51,915 nucleotides of DNA from SYFY01 sp031385325 (lineage in GTDB: Bacteria; Pseudomonadota; Gammaproteobacteria; Pseudomonadales; Azotimanducaceae). A program made the position numbers and the translations under genes. Position 1 is the first letter of the stretch. Every line of letters begins with the position of its first letter. The stretch covers positions 1 through 51,915 of the forward strand of contig JANNBJ010000032.1 of assembly GCA_031385325.1 (NCBI GenBank). Reading direction: 5' to 3'. Under the pieces are notes generated by a model, which was given only the letters and a program-made list of their open reading frames with translations, had not been told where the DNA came from and ran no database searches. This document shows positions 1-9,300 of the stretch, piece after piece.

Positions 1-485
1 TCACCTGCCCGATCTGCTCACGGCTGCGGCGCGGCATTCTCTATTCCCATGCCGTCAAACGCGGCGCCAACAAGATTGCTCTGGGACATCATCTGGATGA
101 TGTGGTCGAGACTCTGTTTCTGAACATGTTTCATGGCAGCAAACTCCAGGCGATGCCACCGAAGCTGAAAAGCGACGATGGACGCAATGTCGTCATCAGA
201 CCGCTCTATTACTGCCGAGAGGCGGATATCGAGCGTTATTCGCTGGCCCGCGCGCACCCGATCATTCCCTGCAATCTCTGCGGTTCGCAGGAAAACCTGC
301 AACGCAAGAAGCTCGGTCAGATGCTGCGAGAGTGGGATCAGCAGTTTCCAGGTCGGGTCGAGAATATTGCCCGTTCACTGGCCAACGTTGCACCTTCCCA
401 TCTTGGGGACCGGGAGCTGTTCGAATTCGGCGGCCTGAAGGCGGATCGTCTGCTGTCGTTGCGAACGGTTGATCCCGAGGATTGA
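1..485 (+). CDS. ttcA: tRNA 2-thiocytidine(32) synthetase TtcA, 3' part
   Basis: The 5' end lies outside the window; the reading frame is open from base 3. TtcA activates and thiolates cytidine 32 of certain tRNAs in the cytoplasm, using ATP and an iron-sulfur cluster. The visible part begins at the first Fe-S cysteine pair (TCPICSRLRRG, CxxC) and continues with the conserved HHLDDVVETLFLNMF segment and a later PCNLCGSQENLQRK motif, which carries the other cysteine pair of the family. The C-terminal tail ends normally after about 160 visible residues. It is followed after 57 bp by the P450 gene on the same strand. The family call is firm because both Cys motifs and the N-type PP-loop ATPase context are intact. 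Known: function of the family. Seen: motifs. Confidence 0.93.
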   Translation, partial: TCPICSRLRRGILYSHAVKRGANKIALGHHLDDVVETLFLNMFHGSKLQAMPPKLKSDDGRNVVIRPLYYCREADIERYSLARAHPIIPCNLCGSQENLQRKKLGQMLREWDQQFPGRVENIARSLANVAPSHLGDRELFEFGGLKADRLLSLRTVDPED

Positions 486-542
486 GGGTGGCGAAAAGCC
501 TGTTGCATGCGATGATCACCTGACTCGCACAGGAGCCAGGCC

Positions 543-1808
543 ATGAGCAGCAGCCGACCCGTCATTGATCCCGCCGTCTTTACCAGCGCGGCTTACGCCG
601 CTGACCCTTATCCAGTACTGAAGCAACTTCGGGATCATTACCCGGCCTGGCGCAATCCGGTCAATGGTGTCTGGATGATCACGCGTTACGCCGATGTGGT
701 GGCAGCATTTGCGGATAACCAGAATTACTCTGCTTCTCCCAACGGCGAGAGTATTGGCTCTGTTTTTGGCCCCACCCTGATGGAGTACGACGGCGACGAC
801 CATACCAAGTTGCGGAATATCGTCGCCCCCCAGTTTGTGGGCATGAAGCTCAAAACCCTGCTACCAGTCGTTACTCGCAATGCCATGGCGCTGGTGCAGA
901 AATTCACCGAGCAGCATGCACGGCGTATCGCCAGCGATGCGGCCGGTCGCGGTGAGATCGACATCGTCGATGATTTTGCGACGCGGCTACCCCTGAATGT
1001 CATCCTCGATGTGCTTGATCTGCCGCAGGAAGCCCACCAGATGTTCCATCAGTGGTATCCGGCCATGATGAATGGCATTAACGGGGGCTCCGAACTGCGC
1101 AGACTCGGGGTCCAGGCGAATGCCGATTATCACGCCTATCTGGATCCTCTGATCGATGAGCGGGCGATGCATCCGGGCGATGATCTGCTATCGCGCCTGG
1201 CGGTCGCGCAGGTCAACGGTCAACGCATGACCAAGCAGGAGATCAAGTCATTTGCGAGCCTGATTCTGGTAGCCGGTGCGGAGACGACTGACAAGGCCAT
1301 CGCCAATCTCTGGTATCAATTGCTGGCCAATCCCGAGCAGTGGCAGGCCGTACGTGATGATCCTGCGCTGCTGGATCAGGCGTTTTCCGAAATGATGCGC
1401 ATTCATCCACCGGCGTCTGCGCAGATGCGCCGGACCGTCTGCGATGTGCAGCTGCACGGCGAGACCATTCCAGCTGGCGCTTACGTCAGCCTGTCCATTT
1501 ACGGTGCAAATCGGGATGAGCGCGTGTTCAAGGACCCGGACACATTCAACATCTTTCGTGATGATCTGCATCTGGGTCGCGAGATGCGTGGCGGTATCCG
1601 GCAAGCCGGTCGAAGTGGTCACCTGGGATTCGGACTGGGGAAACACTTCTGCGCCGGTTATCAGCTGGCCAGAGCAGAAACCGTCATCGGCACTCGCCTG
1701 CTGATGGAAGTGATTCGCAACCCTCGTTTCAAACCTGGCAGCGAACCGGTGCCGATTGCGATACGCATCGAACCCTGGCATTTGCCACTGGAATTTGATG
1801 TTGCGTGA
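543..1808 (+). CDS. Cytochrome P450
   Basis: A 421-residue soluble bacterial class P450 monooxygenase, predicted to be cytoplasmic and to need a ferredoxin partner that is not encoded nearby. The I-helix oxygen-activation motif AGAETTD lies near residue 243, the ExxR pair is in EMMR (E283-R286), and the heme-binding loop FGLGKHFCAGYQLAR contains the proximal thiolate C370. Length is typical for soluble bacterial CYPs. The ATG is preceded by a good ribosome site (aggag, about 531). The substrate cannot be read from sequence. Neighbouring small genes (lipoprotein, VOC fold, DoxX) follow on the same strand, with 27 bp to the lipoprotein start, so co-transcription with at least that gene is plausible. 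Confidence 0.95.
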   Translation: MSSSRPVIDPAVFTSAAYAADPYPVLKQLRDHYPAWRNPVNGVWMITRYADVVAAFADNQNYSASPNGESIGSVFGPTLMEYDGDDHTKLRNIVAPQFVGMKLKTLLPVVTRNAMALVQKFTEQHARRIASDAAGRGEIDIVDDFATRLPLNVILDVLDLPQEAHQMFHQWYPAMMNGINGGSELRRLGVQANADYHAYLDPLIDERAMHPGDDLLSRLAVAQVNGQRMTKQEIKSFASLILVAGAETTDKAIANLWYQLLANPEQWQAVRDDPALLDQAFSEMMRIHPPASAQMRRTVCDVQLHGETIPAGAYVSLSIYGANRDERVFKDPDTFNIFRDDLHLGREMRGGIRQAGRSGHLGFGLGKHFCAGYQLARAETVIGTRLLMEVIRNPRFKPGSEPVPIAIRIEPWHLPLEFDVA

Positions 1809-1835
1809 GTTGAGTTGTCAAAACGGAGGCGACAC

Positions 1836-2177
1836 ATGAACAGATGGACGTTGGTTCTGGTGGTAGCAGTTGCGATGCTGGTTGCTGGTTGTACCCAGGA
1901 AACCCAGAACCGTATTGGTCGCGGTATCCAGAACTGGACCGGAACAAACGGCGTGCTCGATGTTTATGCCGGTGAAAAGCTGGTGATGCGATTTATCGAG
2001 ATCGACAAGCTGACGACTGCGGAGGCGACCAGCGGGGAGGCAGCGCGCCCATACCGCTATGGGTACGGGATTGTTGACCTCAACTTCGATCTCAAGAAAG
2101 ATCCGGGCGAGAAGCGGGTGTATTTCGAGGTGAGCGACTATTCAACACAATACGTGTTCTATGAGAACTACCTGTAG
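1836..2177 (+). CDS. Small lipoprotein of unknown function
   Basis: A 113-residue predicted lipoprotein. The N-terminus MNRWTLVLVVAVAMLVAGC has a short basic start, a hydrophobic core and a lipobox ending in Cys, so it is probably exported and lipid-anchored. The mature part (TQETQNRIGRGIQNWTGT...) has no recognised catalytic motif; the second half is rich in aromatic and acidic residues. The ATG at 1836 is preferred because acggagg lies just upstream; an in-frame TTG at 1815 would add seven residues before the signal peptide and is less likely. It lies 27 bp after the P450 gene. No function is assigned. Confidence 0.72.
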   Translation: MNRWTLVLVVAVAMLVAGCTQETQNRIGRGIQNWTGTNGVLDVYAGEKLVMRFIEIDKLTTAEATSGEAARPYRYGYGIVDLNFDLKKDPGEKRVYFEVSDYSTQYVFYENYL

Positions 2178-2187
2178 CCCATCGAGC

Positions 2188-2221
2188 TTCTGCCGCGCAG
2201 AATCCTGACACGGTCTTTTTT
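2188..2221 (+). terminator. Terminator-like hairpin followed by a T run
   Basis: Eleven bases after the lipoprotein stop codon there is a perfect inverted repeat TTCTGC-cgc-GCAGAA (2188-2202). A run of T residues (tctttttt) begins about 12 bases later. The gap between stem and T run is longer than in a classical Rho-independent terminator, so termination is only possible here, not shown. Confidence 0.3.
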
Positions 2222-2280
2222 ACAGGGTCGCCACGAGGCCAAGCAAAGTTCGCATCAACCGGTTTTGGGAGGAACCATTC

Positions 2281-2799
2281 ATGAGCCCTATTCGCTATCC
2301 GATTTTTCAGTACGCCTATGTTGTGGATGATATCGAGGAGGCCTGTCGTCAATGGCATGCGCTGACCGGGGCGGGACCGTTTTTTGTTTCGCCTCATCAT
2401 GTCAGCGAACAACATTTCTATCGTGGTGAACCCTCGCGTGCTGATCTGAGTTATGCATTTGGCCAGGCAGGACCAGCGCACATCCAGCTCATCCAGCAGC
2501 ATAACGACGCGCCGTCGGTGTATCGCGAGATGGTTTCAGCAGGCTCGCTGGGTTTTCATCACGTTGCGATTCTACCCACCGACTTTGATGCCGAGCGCGC
2601 CCGTTATGAAGCAGCGGGATTTCCGGCGGTCACCACCCTGATTTCAGCGGCGCGGGTGGCGTACATGGATACTCGCAGGGTGCTCGGCTGTTTTGTCGAA
2701 CTGTATGAAGACAACGCGCCGCTGCGCGCGACCTTCTCGCGCTGGAAGACGATTCACGATGAGTGGGATGGCGTGACCGATCCGGTTCGTTATTCCTGA
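2281..2799 (+). CDS. VOC-fold (glyoxalase/bleomycin-resistance) protein
   Basis: A 172-residue cytoplasmic protein of the vicinal oxygen chelate superfamily. It begins with the typical paired-beta opening IFQYAYVVDDIEEACRQW, includes HIQLIQQH and GFHHVAILP segments that supply the usual metal-binding His positions, and ends with FVELYEDN, where a Glu often acts as a ligand. Members include glyoxalases, epimerases and ring-cleaving dioxygenases, so the substrate cannot be named. The ATG follows gttttgggaggaacc, which contains a strong ribosome site. It sits between the lipoprotein and DoxX genes on the same strand. A role together with the upstream P450 in oxidation of a hydrophobic compound is inference only. 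Confidence 0.8.
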   Translation: MSPIRYPIFQYAYVVDDIEEACRQWHALTGAGPFFVSPHHVSEQHFYRGEPSRADLSYAFGQAGPAHIQLIQQHNDAPSVYREMVSAGSLGFHHVAILPTDFDAERARYEAAGFPAVTTLISAARVAYMDTRRVLGCFVELYEDNAPLRATFSRWKTIHDEWDGVTDPVRYS

Positions 2800-2837
2800 T
2801 CCAAACAACTACCTGACCTGTTCCACGGGAGTCGACT

Positions 2838-3251
2838 ATGAACGCACTTGCCTTGCCAATGGAAATCACTGGCCGCGTGCTGCTCGGGCTGTATTTCCTC
2901 ATACCAGGCCTCATGAAAATTGCTGGTTTCAGCGGCATGGTGGCCTACATGACCCAGCATGGCGTGCCAATGACCGTGCCACTGCTGGTGTTGACGACCA
3001 TCCTGCAGGTAGGCGGGGGTCTGGCGCTCATTGCCGGCTGGCAGACGCGCCTCTTTGCCTTTCTGCTGGCTGGACTGACCATCGTGATCTGCCTGTACAT
3101 GCATGACTTCTGGAATGTCTATGAAGGCGGAAACCAGCAACATGAGATGCAGAATTTCATCAAGAACCTCGGCATTGTTGCCGGGCTGTTGTTGCTGGCT
3201 GCGCACGGCGCACCTCGGTGGTCGCTGGATGCCCGGTCCGGTCGCACCTGA
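2838..3251 (+). CDS. DoxX family inner-membrane protein
   Basis: A 137-residue integral membrane protein with about four hydrophobic helices. The opening GRVLLGLYFLIPGLMKIAG is the classical DoxX start, and the second and third helices contain the G-rich segments typical of the family. DoxX proteins are poorly characterised; some act with redox partners or in thiol homeostasis. A ribosome site (gggag) lies about 10 bases before the ATG, and the gene starts 38 bp after the VOC gene. It converges on the large kinase gene of the minus strand, leaving a 52-bp gap. A second, longer DoxX protein is encoded at 44710-45414. Confidence 0.82.
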   Translation: MNALALPMEITGRVLLGLYFLIPGLMKIAGFSGMVAYMTQHGVPMTVPLLVLTTILQVGGGLALIAGWQTRLFAFLLAGLTIVICLYMHDFWNVYEGGNQQHEMQNFIKNLGIVAGLLLLAAHGAPRWSLDARSGRT

Positions 3252-3278
3252 ACAGTCAGGATCGTCGGCGAATCGATG

Positions 3279-3292
3279 GCGGACACGTCCGC
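3279..3292. terminator. Possible bidirectional terminator hairpin
   Basis: GCGGAC-ac-GTCCGC forms a short GC-rich stem in the 52-bp space between the convergent DoxX and kinase genes. There is no clear T run on either side, so this is a weak candidate supported mainly by position. Confidence 0.25.
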
Positions 3293-3303
3293 GTAGAACG
3301 TGG

Positions 3304-6300
3304 TTATCGGTTCGCCGCCTCGATGTCCGATGAGCGCAGTGGAACTTCGTTGCTGGCCAGTTTTTCAGCCGATTCGAGTACTTCGGTCAAGGCGACTTCG
3401 AAGCTCTGCACCAGCCCGACGAAGGACGCACCATCGTCATCTTGTTGGGCGGCGACCAGAGCGAGCTCGAGCGCTTTGGCCGCGTCCTGCAGACGTGCTG
3501 CGCCGAAACTGCCGGCCACACCGCGAAGGTTGTGCGCCAGGCGTTCGGCTTCTTCCAGCTGACGCTGCGTAATGTAAGTTCTGACCTTGGCTGCGGCATC
3601 GGAATAATAACGACCAAAATCCCCCATCAGTTTCACCAGCAGTCGCACGTTACCGTTGTGTGCCTTGATGGCTTTGCCGAGATCGATGCCAGGGACACGG
3701 GTGGCGGCGAACTCCAGGCTGCTCTCGGCGGCCTCTTCAGCCGTCGGATCGCTTGATCGACGGCCAAGATTGACGTCTTCGGCGGGAGGCAAGTGCAGGG
3801 AAATTTCGTGCAGCAGCGTTTCGAAGTCGATTGGCTTGGTGACATAGCCGTTGCAACCTGCGGCGAGCATCTTGTTGCGTCGATCGGCAAGTGCATCGGC
3901 GGACACGGCGATGATTGGAACGGTGAGCCCTTGTTCGCGGATCACCTGGGTTGCTTGCATGCCATCCAGCTCAGGCATGTGCACGTCCATCAGCACGATG
4001 TCGTATTCGTTTTCGGTGATACGGGCGATGGCTTCGCGTCCGTTGACCGCGATATCGACATACGCGCCCATCCGACGCAGGAATTCCAGAGCCAGCTGCT
4101 GATTGATCGGGTTGTCTTCAGCCACCAGGATACGTCGGCCGCGCAGATAACCACTGCCAAGACGGCCCTTGCGCTCGACGGGTGTCAGTGTCGAATCGAC
4201 GTCCGGTTTGGCGACATGGAGCGAGAAAGTGAAGGTGCTTCCCCGGCCAGGCTCAGAGTCGACCAGGATGGTGCCGCCCATCAATTCAACGAGGCGTTTG
4301 CAGATGGTGAGACCCAGACCGGTTCCGCCATAACGGCGAGTGGTGGAGGTTTCCGCCTGTTCGAATGACTCGAACAATCGTGATTGCTGACTTCGATCGA
4401 TACCGATACCACTGTCGATAACCGCGATCTCGAGTTCAAAGCCCTTGGTTTCGAAAGCTGCAGGGGACGGTGACCGAACCCGTGTTGTCAACGAGATACC
4501 GCCTCGGTCGGTGAACTTGATGGCGTTGCCGATCAGGTTCACCAGAACCTGACGCAATCGCAGGCCATCACCAACAACTACACCGCTGGCTGGATACAGG
4601 GGGTGATCACTGAATGTGGAGCTGATCTGGAAGTCGAGGCGCTTGCGTCGCAGATCGGTTCGAAACAGACGGCCGACTTCCTCCAGCACATCGTCGGGGC
4701 TGAATGGCCGTTCTTCCAGCGTCAATTTGCCGGCTTCGATCTTGGAAAAATCGAGTACGTCGGAAACCAGCGACAACAGACTTTCGCCGGCGTCGCGAAT
4801 ACTCGTGAGGTACTCGTGCTGCTTTCGGTCAAGATCGGTTTCCAGCGCCAGCCTGGAGAAACCGACGATGGCGTTCATCGGCGTGCGGATCTCGTGGCTC
4901 ATGTTGGCAAGGAACTCGCTCTTGGCGAGGGTTGCCGCTTCAGCGATCTGCAGCTGTCGATCGGCCTCGGCGCGTTCAATACGTTCGGTGATATCGATGA
5001 CTGAGCCATCGACAAAGTTGCCTTCATCATCGCTTTCTGTCAGCCGGGCGGTGAGTGCCATCCAGAAGACGCGCCCATCTGCAGCCACGGTTTCGGCTTC
5101 GAAGCCGTTCACCAGTTTCTGTTCATCGAGTTCCGAGAGGAATCTCTGTGCTGCATCGCTGCGCAGAAAAATGCGGTCGATCAGATCCCTGTACTCACTC
5201 ATCAGCGCGGGCACGGTGGAAAATCCGTAGAGGCGGGCAAAGGTTGGATTGGCACTGACCAGCTGGCCTTCACCATTGACGCGGAACAGCCCCTCGATTG
5301 CGTTGTCGTACAGGGCGCGGTATTGATCGCGGGTGGCCTGCAGATCGGCGTACAGGCGTGCATTTTCGATCGAGATCGCAGCCTGGGATGCGAGCAGATT
5401 CAAGACCTCCACCCGCTGCGTCGTGAACACTCCGGTCAGCCAGCGATGTTCGACGTAGATTGCGCCAGTGAGTTCACCCCGATGCAGGATCGGCAGGCAA
5501 AGGATGGACAAGGGGTTGCAGCGCTGAACATAAGGATCCCGGCCGAAGACCTCGTCCCGCCCGGCGTCCTTCAGAACCAGTGGTTCTTTGGTACGTGCCA
5601 CAAACTGGATGATGCCGGATGGCACGTCATCGCTTGAGTCGAACGGCTCTGGTGGAATGCAGCGACGTGACACACCGCCGTCGACCGCGACGACCGCCTC
5701 GACGTGCAACTTGCCATCGTGATTCAACAACATGCAGGCTTTCTGCGCGCCGGCATGCTCCAGCACCAGACGCAGCAACTTTTGCAGCACGCGTTCCAGC
5801 ATGATCTCGCCGGATATCGTTTGAGCGGCGCGCAGTACTGTTGTGGTGTCGATCAATCGAGCCGAGTAGTCGACCGTCTCGACACTGGCTGTTGTGGTGT
5901 GCAGATCGCGGATCGTCAGATCGACGAGGTCTCCCACTGACAACGAGCCTTGAGCGCGCTGATCTGCTGTTTCATGCAACCAGCCGGGGAAATCTCGTTC
6001 GAGCTCCGCTGCCTTGGCAACGGCGCCCCACCGTTGCCATGCGAGATAGGCATTGCGGATGAAGAGGCGGGCAAAGTCGGTTCTGCCACGGTCCTCGCAG
6101 GAACGCGCAGCCAGTTCATAGGCCAGTGCTTCGTCGGCAGCGAGTCCCGATCGTCGCGCTTCTTCAGCAGCCTTTTCCCAGGCTTCGAGCGCAGCCGACG
6201 TCCTGCCTTCAAACCACGCCAGTTCCGCTTCGACCAGATATCGCTTGCTGCCAGCCAGACGACAACCGTTGCGGTGCGCACGGTCGAGCGATCGCAGGTG

Positions 6301-9300
6301 ACGGCGTGCCACGCGACTTGCGTCGGGATCCTTGTTTCGCAGTTTGACGATCGATGCGCACAACTGATGCAGCATGAGTAGAGGGGAGCTGGCGAGCGCC
6401 TGCACATGTTGTTCGGCAAGTTCCAGAGTGGCAGCCGCGCCCTTGAAGTCATTGAACATCACGGCATACCAGCTGCGCAGCACGTACACCACTGCAAAAG
6501 CAAAGACGTCACTTGGATTGTTGATTGGCAGTTGGGTCGCGTCGCTCGCCAGGGATTCATCAGTCTCCCCAAGCAGACTGCCAATAAAGCGCTGAATGAA
6601 ACTCGCAAGGTTTACGCCGGTGACGTTGCCGGGTTGATCGAGTTGTTCCAGGCTGTCAGCCAGTTCGCGCCGCAGGGTGCTCATCTCCCGCGATTGCATG
6701 AGTCCGTTGATTCCGTAGAACACGCAGCCGGTGGCTGCTGATTCGAAATCACGGGCCCGGGTCGCGTGGGCCACCTGTGTCGCCAGAGCCTTGAGTGAAA
6801 CATCGAACGCCGAGGTCCACGGATCGACCTGACCATGCAGGAGAATCAGCGACCGGATGGCGAGTCGGTCATTGACAAATCGATCCGCCAGCAGACGTGC
6901 ATTGGTTGCCAGGTGCGTTGCCAGTTCGATGTCATCGTCTTCGATCGCGATGCTCGCGCGCTCCGCAAAACAGTAGCCAACTTCGGCGCTGTAACCAAAC
7001 TGCAGTGCGCGCTGCAAAACGTCCTCGGAAAATCTGCGATTGCCCGGTGCCCGCATAAGCCGATTGGCATGCAGCAGGTAACACACGAGGCGGAACGCGT
7101 GCTGTGTCCGGGCGTCGGTCAATGTGCCAGCCAGCTGCAATGACTCAGGTTCCAGTCCGGCCAGGCGTGGTTCCTTCACCCATCGGGCGGCCTGGATACG
7201 CAAGCTGCTCCAGGGGCGATAGAGCGGAGTGTGTTTGAGCTCAAGCAGATGGGTCAGTGCGAGCTGCCGTGATTGCACCAGATCATTGCGCATCAGCGCT
7301 GCCCGCACCCCTAACTCGCGCAAGGTGCTGGTGACTGGCAGCCGTGGTCGCAGGAGCTGCTGGAGTTGTTCCAGATCACCGCACAGAAAAGCAGCCTCCG
7401 CAGCGGTATCCACGAGTTCACGATGTGTGATGCCATTGCGATCTTCGAGAGGGAGCACCAACAAGCCAGTTCTCGCCCCTTTATACGCTTGTTGATAGCG
7501 GGCGCTCTCAAGTTGCAGACGAGCGGTGGCGAGATTCAGCTCGGCCAACTCCCGACGATCCGAGTCAGCATCGATCGTTGGATCGCAGGCCGCATTGAGG
7601 TGTGCCGTGATCTGCAGCAGTGTGTTGTCACCGGCCGTGGGATGTGCGCGATACCAGGCGGCGATCTGGCGATGGTTCTGTCGACGGCGCTCTTCCGGAT
7701 TGCTGCCATAGATGATGGCGCGTACCCGGGGATGCGAGAAGCTGTAGTGGTTACCGTCGGAATAGAGCAGGCCTTCGGTGATTGCACTGCGCAACGACGC
7801 CGCAGTGGACGTCATCGACTCCGCATTCAATGCACTGAGCATTGCAGAATCGAATTGCAGGTCGATACAGGCGGCCAGCGCCAGAGCCTGACGGGTAGGA
7901 GCCTCGAGCGCCTGGTACTGGTTTTCCACCCGTTCGCTGGTGCTGTGCGAAAAGTAGTGGGCACGAATGGTCTCGATGTTCCAGGTCCATAGTCCGCTGA
8001 CGTCTTCGCGATGTATCAACCCGCTGTTGTGCAATTCGAAGATCAGCGCGATCAGATGGGACGGCAGACCATCGGTTTTGGCGTGGAGTTCGCTGGCCAG
8101 CTCGCGAACTCTGGCCTGACTGTGGCCAAGCATGTCCGCCAGCAGATTGCGGATGCTGCCCTTGTGCAGATTCTGCAAGACTTCACGATGTGTCTTGGTT
8201 GCAATCTTCGGTTGGTCAAAGGCCGGAAGCGCGGTCACTTCTGCACTGGATACCAGCAACACATGACGAAATCGGATGGTGGTTTCAAGCAGGTTCTGCA
8301 GACGATCAGCCGACAGGAGGTCAACGCCGTGGACAATCAGGCAACAAACTCGTGGCGCCAGTGCGGCGATGAATTCGGCGACACCATCCTGCCACGTGCC
8401 TCGCTCAGCTTCCTGGCCGACCAGGCTCGCCAACTCCGGAAAGCCGCGGGCCAGGGACCGCATGGATTCGCTGCGACAGGCCGCGATACGCTCAACCAGT
8501 TGCTGGCTTTCATCATCGGCACCGGAAAGCAGTTGCCGAAGCAGCGATCTCAACAAGCTGGTCCACAGATTGCGCTCCGTGGTTGAATTGGTGGCATGAA
8601 AATTTGCCACCAGCGCGCCCATCTGTTTGGCGTCGTGAGCCAGCGTGTCGAGAAGCGCTGCCTTCCCCATGCCTTCGCCGCCGGTTGCCAGATAGAACAG
8701 GGATTCGCCGGCCTGGCATCGCTCGATCAGCTCGGCGAAGGCGGAAAATCCGCCTTCACGTCCGTACAGCTTGCGAGGAATGGAAAGTTGGCTGGGTGAG
8801 TCGGTTGCACCCAGACGAAACACCGTAACGTTACCCTGGCGCAATCCAGCGCGCAGATCGTCGGCGACACTGGCACCACTCTGGTAGCGCGCTTCTGGCT
8901 GTTTGGCCAGCAATTTTCCTATCAATTCGGACAGCCATCCTGGCACATCCGGGGCGATGGATTTCAACGGCTCCGGCGTACTTGCGATATGCGCGTGGAT
9001 CAACTCGAGCGGATCGTTCTTCACGAACGGTGGTCTTCCGCCGAACAGTTCGTACAACGTTGCGCCCAACGAATACAGATCGGTGCGGTAGTCCACCACC
9101 CGATTGACACGCCCGGTCTGCTCCGGGGCGATGTAGGGCAGGGTGCCGGACAGACTGCTGCTGATCTCTGCGCTCTGGTTTTCCCTGGGTGCGAGGGTCG
9201 CCAGGCCAAAGTCAATCAGCCAGACCTGCTGGTCCGCCCGATTCAGGTTGACGACGATGTTGCCGGGATTCAGGTCGCGATGGATGACCCCTTCATCGTG

